Notes: generated from the letters alone by a model not told the origin. 8,051 bases of DNA from an uncultured Lachnospiraceae bacterium (GCA_910579935.1 CAJTVQ010000077.1:1-8051); one strand, 5' to 3'; positions 1 to 5,874 are shown, numbered from the stretch's first letter. Numbers and translations: made by a program.

Positions 1-55
1 GAACCCGTGTTACCGCCGTGAAAGGGCGATGTCTTAACCGCTTGACCACGGAGCC
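1..55 (-). tRNA. tRNA-Glu (anticodon UUC), 3' end cut by window edge
   Basis: Read on the minus strand, this is the 5' part of a glutamate tRNA. It begins GGCTCCG at 55-49, followed by the D-arm region GTCAAGCGGTTAAGAC. The anticodon loop CTTTCAC lies at 24-18, with anticodon TTC at 22-20, flanked by stem halves TCGCC and GGCGG. The T-stem start and the beginning of GGTTC reach base 1. The rest of the T-arm and the 3' acceptor lie outside the window. The CTTTCAC loop and the GGCGG stem half match bacterial tRNA-Glu closely. It is expected to carry glutamate to GAA/GAG codons. Confidence 0.93.
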
Positions 56-130
56 GCATTTGTTCCGATTCAGGATGATTTCCTTCCAAAAGCACCTGAC
101 TCTTTTGCAAAAATAGCTTCAACGAAAGTT

Positions 131-159
131 ATGATACCATACTTCCCTGCTTTTGGCAA
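131..159 (-). promoter_or_regulatory. Sigma-A-type promoter for tRNA-Glu
   Basis: On the minus strand there is TTGCCA (159-154, five of six to TTGACA), exactly 17 bases, then TATCAT (136-131, five of six to TATAAT). Transcription would start near 124 and read leftward into tRNA-Glu through a leader of about 70 bases. An A/T-rich stretch (about 167-195) lies just upstream of the -35 box and could act as an UP element. This is the best-formed vegetative promoter in the window. Confidence 0.7.
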
Positions 160-267
160 GAGAAAACTTTTTATTTTTATCTTATTTTTTACAGAAATGG
201 TGTTACTATGAGCAGCTGAAAGCTGTGAATCGTAATGAAATCGCTGCGGGAGTGTAACAGTCCAGGC

Positions 268-294
268 CGGTCTGCACCTTTACTGCGCAGACCG
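268..294 (-). terminator. Hairpin downstream of the slipin gene, possible weak terminator
   Basis: A perfect 8-bp inverted repeat, CGGTCTGC (268-275) and GCAGACCG (287-294), with an 11-base loop, lies 38 bases past the stop codon of the minus-strand slipin gene. No U-run follows on either strand, so it is not a classic intrinsic terminator. It may instead be a 3' stability hairpin or a Rho-type end. Apart from this hairpin and the tRNA-Glu promoter, I see no gene between 56 and 332. Confidence 0.35.
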
Positions 295-332
295 TACCAA
301 AGCATATAGTCCGGAAGCATCCGGTCCATCGT

Positions 333-1439
333 TCAACATGCCTCCGCTCCCATCATTTTCCCCAACTGCTCTACTATCCCCGCATTTCCATTCACGGATA
401 TTTCCCCCACCTTTTCACAGATTCTCTCCAGATACTCAAGTTCCTTCAACTTATAGAGCGTCCGGTTCTCCTCCATCAGCCTGGCCGTATTGAGCAGCGA
501 GCGTGTGGATGCCACCTCTTCCCTTCTGGCAATCACGTTTGCCTGTGCCTTCTTTTCCGCCACAAGCACGGAATTCATAATTTCCCTGACTTCCCCGGGC
601 AGTATGATATCCTTGATTCCGGCTGTCAGGAAGTTCACACAGAACATTTCTTCCCTCTCTCTGAGCGCCGTATGGATTTCCCCGGAAATCCGTTCTTTCG
701 CCTCCAATATTTCATCCAGCTTGTAATTTCCCACAATTTCCCGGATCACCAGCTGTACCGATGAATAAAGCTGTACTTTTAAATCGGAGACCGAAGCGGA
801 AAATTCTATGGCATCCTTTATTTTGTACAGACAGGCCACATTCATCCGGATACCGATCTTATCACCGGTAAGAATTTCCTGTCCTACAATATCCAGTTCC
901 TTCGGTCTCGTATCAAACAGATTGTATGTAATATTGTGACAATAATTCCAAAACCGGTATACGCCTTTAAAAAGCTGCCTTTGCATCACATTATTATAAT
1001 ATACCAGAGCAGTCTCGCCTTCCCCGACCCGTATTTCCGTATAAAGATACGGCGGAACCAGTGCAAGCATCTGCTTTGACACCTCCGCTCCCATTACGGT
1101 TTCCTCCATTGACACGGTTTTCATTTCATACTTGTCAAATACATTCCAATAAATATATTCCTTCCGGTTGGCAAAGGATGTCAGTTTTCCATTGACATAG
1201 ATAAACCCCGCCTCCCCGTCCGGCAATTCCATATGTACTGTGGCTTCACGGAATACGGCATCTTTAGAAAGCACCTGATAAGGAACCTCCATATAGTCCA
1301 GTTCTCCTGTCATCTCTTCCACTTCAACCGTATAGCCAAACATCTGGGGAAAATAATACGTTCCCGCAGTCAGCATTTTTTGAAATACGCCGTTCTTCAG
1401 TACAAATCCGGCCTGGTTATCCTTAATGATATATTTCAT
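333..1439 (-). CDS. SPFH/band-7 (slipin-like) protein next to RtcB
   Basis: A 368-residue protein of the SPFH (stomatin/prohibitin/flotillin/HflK-C) superfamily. SPFH proteins form oligomeric scaffolds, usually on membranes. The core band-7 domain covers about residues 138-293 (GETALVYYNNV through LPGEVREIMN), followed by an alanine/glutamate-rich coiled coil (about 290-345) with AEKKAQANVIARREE. The N-terminal 135 residues hold two further copies of the short beta-hairpin that opens the domain (AGFVLKNGVF and AGFIYVNGKL, compare ALVYYNNVMQ). I see no signal peptide or hydrophobic membrane segment at the N-terminus, unlike typical slipins. The start at 1439 is chosen over in-frame ATGs at 1460 and 1457 because AAGGAGG lies 8 bases upstream of it. 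It lies downstream of rtcB on the same strand, suggesting co-transcription and a scaffold role in RNA repair (inference). Confidence 0.85.
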   Translation of the reverse strand: MKYIIKDNQAGFVLKNGVFQKMLTAGTYYFPQMFGYTVEVEEMTGELDYMEVPYQVLSKDAVFREATVHMELPDGEAGFIYVNGKLTSFANRKEYIYWNVFDKYEMKTVSMEETVMGAEVSKQMLALVPPYLYTEIRVGEGETALVYYNNVMQRQLFKGVYRFWNYCHNITYNLFDTRPKELDIVGQEILTGDKIGIRMNVACLYKIKDAIEFSASVSDLKVQLYSSVQLVIREIVGNYKLDEILEAKERISGEIHTALREREEMFCVNFLTAGIKDIILPGEVREIMNSVLVAEKKAQANVIARREEVASTRSLLNTARLMEENRTLYKLKELEYLERICEKVGEISVNGNAGIVEQLGKMMGAEAC

Positions 1440-1565
1440 CCTATTTTCCTCCTTCATCACTATCCCTGTTTTGCCATCTGCATATACTTTTATCCCTCAT
1501 TCATCAGCCTGCTGCGGAAATCCGGTTCAGCAGACGGGCCGGAGGAAGGACAGGCCGTGTCCGCA

Positions 1566-1582
1566 TATGGTCCCTGACCATA
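1566..1582. repeat. 17-bp perfect inverted repeat TATGGTC-CCT-GACCATA
   Basis: Seven-base arms separated by three bases, in the interval between the small ORF and the slipin gene. It could be an RNA hairpin in the operon transcript or a small operator. No U-run follows on either strand, so it is not an intrinsic terminator. Function unknown. Confidence 0.4.
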
Positions 1583-1588
1583 GCCTGT

Positions 1589-1714
1589 TCAGACTGTTGT
1601 TCCTCCTTTCCGCACTGCGGTATCCCCGCACTTCTGGCACCAGGCCAAACCGCATTCCACTCCGTACCCATACGAATACGGACTGTGCCCGAAATCGGGA
1701 TAAAAGCATGACAT
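1589..1714 (-). CDS. Possible 41-residue cysteine-containing small protein
   Basis: A short open frame that looks coding by composition: it starts MSCFYPDFGH, has a Tyr/Gly-rich middle, and then carries the pattern C-G-L-A-W-C-Q-K-C-G-D, reminiscent of half a zinc ribbon or rubredoxin knuckle. It ends KGGTTV at TGA. I do not recognise a family. There is no convincing ribosome binding site before the ATG, which sits just after the second T-arm-like hairpin. The same frame continues past the TGA for about 30 open codons (TGYGQGPYADTACPSS...) to a TAA at 1490-1492. The gene could therefore be decayed, or it could be a chance frame. An AAAGGAGG motif inside its 3' end has no obvious start codon at the right distance. 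It lies between rtcB and the slipin gene on the same strand. Confidence 0.35.
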   Translation of the reverse strand: MSCFYPDFGHSPYSYGYGVECGLAWCQKCGDTAVRKGGTTV

Positions 1715-1717
1715 AGA

Positions 1718-1747
1718 GCGGATTCGAACCGCAGACCTGGTAAGTCT
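1718..1747 (-). other. Second T-arm plus anticodon-arm-like hairpin
   Basis: On the minus strand two hairpins abut exactly. The first is AGAC-TTACCAG-GTCT (1747-1733), a 4-bp stem with a seven-base loop having U at the second place, like an anticodon arm. The second is GCGG-TTCGAAT-CCGC (1732-1718), a 4-bp stem with a perfect T-loop. There is no variable loop between them. The bases after it (TCTATGTCA) have no complementary 5' acceptor upstream, so this is not an ordinary tRNA. It may be a decayed tRNA, or part of the larger tRNA-like RNA just upstream, where the shared D-arm could be used. The hairpin competes with the outer stem of that RNA. Confidence 0.5.
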
Positions 1748-1835
1748 TTTGCCATTCAGTTGTGTACTCTACCTCTGAGCTACCGTTTACACGGGAGGGA
1801 TTCGAACCCTCGACATCACAAATCTTCCTTAACCA
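1738..1835 (-). ncRNA. Circularly permuted tRNA-like RNA, Y-RNA (YrlA)-like candidate
   Basis: Minus-strand order: TTGTG (1821-1817), variable loop ATGTC, T-stem GAGGG, T-loop TTCGAAT, CCCTC (1799-1795), CCGT-GTAA-ACGG (1794-1783, an acceptor-like stem capped by a GNRA tetraloop), TA, D-arm GCTC-AGAGGTA-GAGT (1780-1766), A, CACAA (1764-1760), which pairs with the first TTGTG. Every tRNA element is present, but the T half precedes the D half and the acceptor end is closed, so it cannot be aminoacylated. An outer helix TGGT(T)AAG/CTTACCA (1835-1828 with 1744-1738) with one bulged U extends the anticodon-like stem across an asymmetric internal loop. This is the layout I recall for the tRNA-mimicking module of bacterial Y RNAs, which bind Ro60 through a bulged stem. 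No Ro60 gene is visible here. True RNA ends are unknown. It lies between rtcB and the slipin gene. Confidence 0.65.
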
Positions 1836-1868
1836 TCCTGTTAAGATTTATGAAATATTTATGGCATA

Positions 1869-1921
1869 CCTGACAGCACGCTGCAGGCACCGCCGGGCAG
1901 GAAGCAGTTTCCGATGCCCGG
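1869..1921 (-). other. Two strong hairpins just downstream of rtcB
   Basis: Hairpin one has CCGGGCA (1921-1915 on the minus strand) pairing with TGCCCGG (1899-1893), with an inner GGAA/TTCC helix, 23 bases after the rtcB stop codon. Hairpin two is CCTGCAGC/GCTG(T)CAGG with one bulged base (1887-1869). Neither is followed by a U-run, so both look like RNA processing, stability or Rho-type features rather than an intrinsic terminator. Read-through into the tRNA-like RNA and slipin gene seems possible. No open reading frame is needed to explain this stretch. Confidence 0.5.
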
Positions 1922-1944
1922 ACACAATAAATTATTTCCTACCA

Positions 1945-3177
1945 TTACCCTTTTACCACACCGACCGTCTTCAGCTTCCGGACCGGCCTGACCAGATCCG
2001 ACTGCTGTGCCATAACCTGATCGATATCCTTATACGCAAACCGGCACTCTTCCGCCACGTCATTTTTCTTACGTTTTCCCAGCACAATCCCCTGTTCCTT
2101 CAAATCCACCATAACCTTCTCCACCGTAAATGCCCGCATCGCCCCCGTCCTGGAATAGCACCTGCCTGCACCGTGCGAAGAAGTACAGAAGGATTCCTCG
2201 CAGCCTTTCCCTTCCACTACATAGCTGTACGAGCCCATCGCTCCCGGTATCACGGCTTTCTCGCCTTCCCGCACTCTGACAGCGCCCTTGCGGTGTACCC
2301 AGACATTTTCGCCGTAATGATTTTCCAGTGCCGCATAATTATGATGGCAGTTTACTTCCTCTCCGAATTCCACCGTATATTCCGTATGTTTCTCTATAAC
2401 TTCCTTTACAATGGAGCAGATCTTATCCAGCATCCGGGCACGGTTTTCAAAAGCATAATCCAGCGCCAGATTCATCCAGCGGATATACTGCTGTCCTTCC
2501 TTCTCTTCCACAGGCAGAAATGACAGCCGGTATTCCTCTTTTACTTCACTGTACCATCTCCTGTTCAGCGTCCTGGCCTTCTCATGGAAATAGTCGCAGA
2601 CTGCCTTTCCGAGATGACGGCTTCCGGAGTGAATCATAATGCAGAGTAACCCCTCTTCATCCTCCTGAATCTCGATAAAATGATTGCCCCCGCCCAGGCT
2701 GCCCACCTGAAAATATCCGTCGTCGATCAAAGGCACCAGCTCCGCATTCTCTTCATATTTCTTCATTTCCTGCTTTGCCCGGTCAAGCACTTCCGATTCC
2801 TGCGGGACTTTATACCGCTCCGTATTCAGAGGAATCGTTCTCATGATATTGCCGATGACCGCCTGGATCACCGTACCGTTTCCGGTCTGAATATCCCTTA
2901 TATCATCCAGCCGGATATTCGTCGGTATAAAATCCATCCCACACCCGATATCCACTCCCACCGCATTCGGGATCACCACCTTCTTCGCCGCGATCACTCC
3001 GCCGATCGGCATTCCTTTCCCTGCGTGGGTATCCGGCATCAGACATACCCATTTATGTAAAAAAGGAAGCTGCGCCAAATGATATGCCTGTTCCAGACAA
3101 TTTTCTTCCAGCCGGCTTTCATCCTCCAGCCATATCTTTACGGGAAATCTCATATTTTCGTTATACAGTACAAACAT
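1945..3177 (-). CDS. rtcB: RtcB-family RNA-splicing/repair ligase
   Basis: GTP- and manganese-dependent ligase that joins RNA 3'-phosphate (or 2',3'-cyclic phosphate) ends to 5'-hydroxyl ends. Family motifs appear in order: DTHAGKGMPIGG, NAVGVDIGCGM (metal-binding Asp and Cys), GGGNHFIEI, HSGSR, CHHNY, PGAMGSYSYVV, SSHGAGR (the His equivalent to E. coli His337, which takes the GMP), and a C-terminal VKG. All the metal and nucleotidyl residues I know for the family are present, so it should be active. The chosen start gives 410 residues, close to the 408 of E. coli RtcB, and has AAAGGGTGG six bases upstream. An in-frame ATG at 3195 would add six residues but has a poorer ribosome binding site. 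No RtcA cyclase or archease gene is in the window. It is divergent from two WYL regulators and upstream of the slipin gene. Confidence 0.96.
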   Translation of the reverse strand: MFVLYNENMRFPVKIWLEDESRLEENCLEQAYHLAQLPFLHKWVCLMPDTHAGKGMPIGGVIAAKKVVIPNAVGVDIGCGMDFIPTNIRLDDIRDIQTGNGTVIQAVIGNIMRTIPLNTERYKVPQESEVLDRAKQEMKKYEENAELVPLIDDGYFQVGSLGGGNHFIEIQEDEEGLLCIMIHSGSRHLGKAVCDYFHEKARTLNRRWYSEVKEEYRLSFLPVEEKEGQQYIRWMNLALDYAFENRARMLDKICSIVKEVIEKHTEYTVEFGEEVNCHHNYAALENHYGENVWVHRKGAVRVREGEKAVIPGAMGSYSYVVEGKGCEESFCTSSHGAGRCYSRTGAMRAFTVEKVMVDLKEQGIVLGKRKKNDVAEECRFAYKDIDQVMAQQSDLVRPVRKLKTVGVVKG

Positions 3178-3278
3178 ATCCGTCCACCCTTTCATTTCTT
3201 TTCCGCATTTTTCACTGCATCTTTTTATCTATATCTCTCTTATCCATAACTCACTTTCGTAAGCCATCTGATAAGTTC

Positions 3279-3284
3279 ATTATA
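3279..3284 (-). promoter_or_regulatory. Perfect -10 box (TATAAT), candidate rtcB promoter
   Basis: TATAAT on the minus strand, about 100 bases upstream of the rtcB start. Seventeen bases further upstream there is no good -35 hexamer (ATGATA), and there is no extended TG. If used, the promoter would therefore depend on an activator or be weak, which fits a gene controlled by a dedicated regulator (inference). Confidence 0.35.
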
Positions 3285-3342
3285 CTCATCCTCTCCCATA
3301 GTATCATTTAAAAAAAGTTGCGAACTTCCTTTTCCCCAAATT

Positions 3343-3390
3343 CACCCCCGCAAAACCACCCATGCATATTCATCATTTCCACACCCACGC
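3343..3390 (+). promoter_or_regulatory. Three 9-bp direct repeats, consensus CACCCNYGC, possible operator
   Basis: CACCCCCGC at 3343-3351, CACCCATGC at 3357-3365 and CACCCACGC at 3382-3390. They lie in the divergent region between rtcB and the first WYL gene, just upstream of a TATGAT box. Starts are 14 and 25 bases apart. They are candidate binding sites for one of the WYL proteins, but the repeats are short and could be chance in a pyrimidine-rich stretch. Confidence 0.3.
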
Positions 3391-3393
3391 GGA

Positions 3394-3399
3394 TATGAT
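3394..3399 (+). promoter_or_regulatory. TATGAT -10-like box upstream of the WYL genes
   Basis: Matches the vegetative -10 consensus in five of six positions, directly after the third CACCC repeat. No convincing -35 box is seen at 16-18 bases. A start here would place the 178-bp palindromic element within the 5' leader of the WYL transcript, so the leader would be highly structured. Confidence 0.25.
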
Positions 3400-3403
3400 A
3401 TAC

Positions 3404-3581
3404 TAGAGCGTGTCTGAAAATTCATTCCCCCAATCTGCACGCCCCAATTTGCGTGATATTTGCACCAAATTTAGTCAACGTAGCCCGCTACGCCTCCTAA
3501 ATTTGGCAGAGCATTTATGCTCTTAATCTCCCACAAATTGTGACGTACATCTTGGGAAAAGCAATTTTCAAACACGCTCTA
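3404..3581. repeat. 178-bp TA-ended imperfect palindrome (MITE-like)
   Basis: The ends are near-perfect terminal inverted repeats: TAGAGCGTGTCTGAAAATT at 3404-3422 and its complement (one mismatch) ending at 3581. Symmetry continues inward with interruptions. CCAAATTTAG (3465-3474) pairs with CTAAATTTGG (3497-3506), and the centre is CGTAGC-CC-GCTACG (3479-3492). The right arm carries its own AGAGCAT/ATGCTCT hairpin (3508-3523). There is no coding capacity. TA at each edge would fit a non-autonomous element moved by a Tc1/mariner-IS630-type transposase, though no larger target duplication is clear. It ends 41 bases before the first WYL gene and would form a long hairpin in any leader transcript. 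Confidence 0.75.
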
Positions 3582-3622
3582 ACTTTACCAACCATGATTA
3601 CAAAACCAAACGCACAGGAGCA

Positions 3623-4885
3623 ATGGAAGAAATGTCCGATTTCCATGAATTAATAGGAAGTTTTCCCAAAACAAGAGAATACGTCCGGGATTTTTATGTC
3701 TACGGTTTCAAAACAAGAAATGAGTTCAACGATAAAAGTCCAAGAACCTACGATAATGAGCGCAGAAGGCTGGAAAGCTGGCTGAATCCTTATATAAGAA
3801 AAGACCATGCGGCTAACGGCTCCAATCTGTCCCTTGCCATAGACAGCAGCCTCCTCGATACCAACCCTCTTTTTCGTGTATGGAAAACAAAGAGTTTTAC
3901 TGACAATGATATCGTACTCCACTTTCTGATACCGGACCTGCTTCGTGACGGCCGGAGCATGTCCGCGGAAGAGATAACGGACGGCCTGCTCACAGAATAC
4001 GACACTCTGTTCGACATCCAGACCGTCCGCCGGAAATGCAATTTTTACGCAAAAGAAGGACTGCTCCACAAAGAAAGATCCGGCCGGACCGTTGTTTTTT
4101 CCCTTGACGATTCCCTTACCGGCCTGCTGAAATCCAGCGAAGCCGTACTGGACGCGCTGTCCTTCTACCAAATGGCCGGTCCTTTCGGAATAATCGGAAA
4201 CGGACTGACGGAACAGATGGATCATCCTAACCGGACATTCCGTGTAAAACACAGCTTCTTTGTACATACCCTGGAAGAAGAAATACTTTTTGACCTTTTG
4301 GATGCCATGAACGACAAAAAGGAAGTACGGCTGCAAATCAGGAGCTCACGGAATTCCCGCGCAGGTACGGCCCATACTGCCAACTGCATTCCGCTGCAGA
4401 TATTCATCAGTGCCAGAAGCGGACGCCGTTTTCTATGCGGATATACCAACCGGAGCAAACGCTTCACCTGTTTCCGTCTGGATTCCATCAAACAGGTTAC
4501 TCACTTGAAGGAAACTGCGGAATACGATGAACTGGCAGGGCAGCTGAACCGGAACCGCCCAAAACTCTGGGGCGTGTCGTTCCAAAGTGACGAGGGACAT
4601 CATTTGGACAAACTGACTATGACCCTGCAGATTATGGAACCTGCCGAAAACTACATCCTCGACCGCCTGAAGCGTGAAGGCAGAGGCGGTACGGTCACAA
4701 AAACAGCGCCAAACACCTACGTATATGAAATCGAAGTATTTGACTGCAATGAAATCCTGCCCTGGGTCCGCACTTTTACAGGCCGCATCCTGTCCCTGCA
4801 GTATAGCAGCAAGCCGGTGGAACAACGTTTCTACCGGGATTTGGAAGCCATGTACCGGATGTATCACATAGAAGATGACCAATGA
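3623..4885 (+). CDS. WYL-domain transcriptional regulator (first of pair)
   Basis: A 420-residue cytoplasmic protein. Residues about 95-160 look like a winged helix-turn-helix (SAEEITDGLL, then IQTVRRKCNFYAKEGLLHKE, ending in a RTVVFSLD wing). A WYL domain covers about 255-292 (CIPLQIFISARSGRRFLCGY, then FTCFRLDSIKQV), followed by a C-terminal WCX-like extension to 420. The signature W-Y-L is changed to F-L-C, although the trailing GY and FRLDSI are kept. WYL domains commonly bind ligands, including nucleic acids or nucleotides, and control stress or defence genes. The ribosome binding site AGGAG lies only two bases before this ATG. The ATG at 3632 (three codons in) has AGGAG 11 bases upstream and is equally possible. 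The gene is divergent from rtcB and overlaps or closely precedes a second WYL gene, so it is probably the local regulator. Confidence 0.85.
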   Translation: MEEMSDFHELIGSFPKTREYVRDFYVYGFKTRNEFNDKSPRTYDNERRRLESWLNPYIRKDHAANGSNLSLAIDSSLLDTNPLFRVWKTKSFTDNDIVLHFLIPDLLRDGRSMSAEEITDGLLTEYDTLFDIQTVRRKCNFYAKEGLLHKERSGRTVVFSLDDSLTGLLKSSEAVLDALSFYQMAGPFGIIGNGLTEQMDHPNRTFRVKHSFFVHTLEEEILFDLLDAMNDKKEVRLQIRSSRNSRAGTAHTANCIPLQIFISARSGRRFLCGYTNRSKRFTCFRLDSIKQVTHLKETAEYDELAGQLNRNRPKLWGVSFQSDEGHHLDKLTMTLQIMEPAENYILDRLKREGRGGTVTKTAPNTYVYEIEVFDCNEILPWVRTFTGRILSLQYSSKPVEQRFYRDLEAMYRMYHIEDDQ

Positions 4886-4902
4886 TTCAGGGAGAAATGA
4901 TT

Positions 4903-5874
4903 ATGGAATTATTTTCAGAAATATATAGTTGTTACTATCAGGTATTGCGGCATTTACTATCCGGCAGGAACGGTATTACCATACAGGATATCCATCACCG
5001 GATCTGTGAAGAAGGGTTTGAAGAAAGTATGCTTTCCATTATTCCAAAACTGGAAAGCGGCGCCTGGGATTTATTCCGCAGGGATGGGGATTTATATTTC
5101 TCAAAACTTAACGCCCCCGCTGCCGCTCCGCTCTCCTGCCTTCAAAAATCTTATCTGAAAGCCTTATTATCCGACCCGCGCATCGGACTGTTTTTAGATC
5201 AGGAACAGATAGAAAATCTGAACGGTATGCTGTCCGGTACTGCGCCGCTTTGGAAACCGGAACAGTTCTTTTACTATGACCGGTTTTCCGACCACGACCC
5301 TTATCACAACGAAACCTATCGCCGAAACTTCCGCCTCCTGCTTCAGGCCCAAAAAAAGAGTCAGTACGTGGAGATCGATTATAACTCACCGGCCGGAACC
5401 CGGGTTCATCACTACTATGTTCCCGCGCGTCTGGAATACTCCGTTAAAAATGACAAATTCCGCCTTCTTGCCCTGAAACAGGCCGGCCGGGACAAAATGA
5501 AACTGGAAATCCTGAATGTTGCCCGCATTCAGAGTATCCGCCCTGCCGAAAAAGTCCTCTCCTCCTCCGTTGACCTGAATGCCCTGATCCGCGCTTCCTA
5601 TTATAAGGAACCCGTCAGGCTGCATATTGCCAACAAACGCAATGCCCTTGAACGGGCTATGCTGCACTTCGCCAACTATGAAAAGAATACGGCCAAAATA
5701 GACGAAAACACCTATGAATGTCTCATTTATTATAACCAAAGCATGGAAACCGAACTGCTGATCGAAATCATGTCCTTCGGCCCCATGCTTACGGTTATAG
5801 GGAATGAACCATTTCTCAACAGTCTGAAAGCGAGACTGCACAGGCAGATGCATCTGGACTCCGTGAGCACGTGA
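4903..5874 (+). CDS. WYL-domain protein (second of pair)
   Basis: About 323 residues from the chosen start. The N-terminal 70 residues resemble a small helical DNA-binding region (LRHLLSGRNGITIQDIHHRI), though no confident helix-turn-helix can be named. The WYL-type domain lies roughly at residues 148-215 (QYVEIDYNSPAGTRVHHYYV, then DKFRLLAL and LEILNVARIQSIRP), with W-Y-L changed to F-R-L. A C-terminal domain follows. The start at 4903 is preferred because GGGAGA lies seven bases upstream. The ATG at 4882 overlaps the previous stop as ATGA and would add seven residues, implying translational coupling. It is co-transcribed with the first WYL gene and may act with it as a hetero-oligomer (inference). 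The two proteins are not simple copies of each other. Confidence 0.8.
   Translation: MELFSEIYSCYYQVLRHLLSGRNGITIQDIHHRICEEGFEESMLSIIPKLESGAWDLFRRDGDLYFSKLNAPAAAPLSCLQKSYLKALLSDPRIGLFLDQEQIENLNGMLSGTAPLWKPEQFFYYDRFSDHDPYHNETYRRNFRLLLQAQKKSQYVEIDYNSPAGTRVHHYYVPARLEYSVKNDKFRLLALKQAGRDKMKLEILNVARIQSIRPAEKVLSSSVDLNALIRASYYKEPVRLHIANKRNALERAMLHFANYEKNTAKIDENTYECLIYYNQSMETELLIEIMSFGPMLTVIGNEPFLNSLKARLHRQMHLDSVST

Noticed and set aside
1504..1755. 83-codon minus-strand frame across the second T-arm and the small-ORF region
   Set aside because: It starts inside the tRNA-like RNA, has no ribosome binding site and its residues look like noise; the overlapping frame with the cysteine pattern is the better coding candidate.
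1718..1790. Ordinary functional tRNA gene on the minus strand
   Set aside because: D-arm and T-arm are present, but the 5' and 3' acceptor segments do not pair, the variable loop is missing and an extra stretch sits between D-arm and anticodon-like arm.
1838..1844. CTGTTAA on the plus strand, identical to a tRNA-Asn anticodon loop
   Set aside because: No D-arm or T-arm in the right order on that strand; the T-loop consensus is on the minus strand.
1762..2523. Long plus-strand open frame opposite rtcB
   Set aside because: It is antisense to a clear RtcB gene, with His/Arg/Pro-rich composition typical of a shadow frame.
3240..3299. 19-residue minus-strand peptide frame (MGEDEYNELIRWLTKVSYG) upstream of rtcB
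   Set aside because: It looks mildly coding and could be a leader peptide, but it has no ribosome binding site and its ATG lies upstream of the start site implied by the TATAAT box it overlaps.
3343..3581. CRISPR array or phage attachment site
   Set aside because: The repeats are too short and irregular for CRISPR, the palindrome is a single unit, and no cas or integrase gene is in the window.
3650..4336. Long minus-strand open frame opposite the first WYL gene
   Set aside because: Antisense to a recognisable WYL protein, Val/Gly/Phe-rich composition, and no family features.
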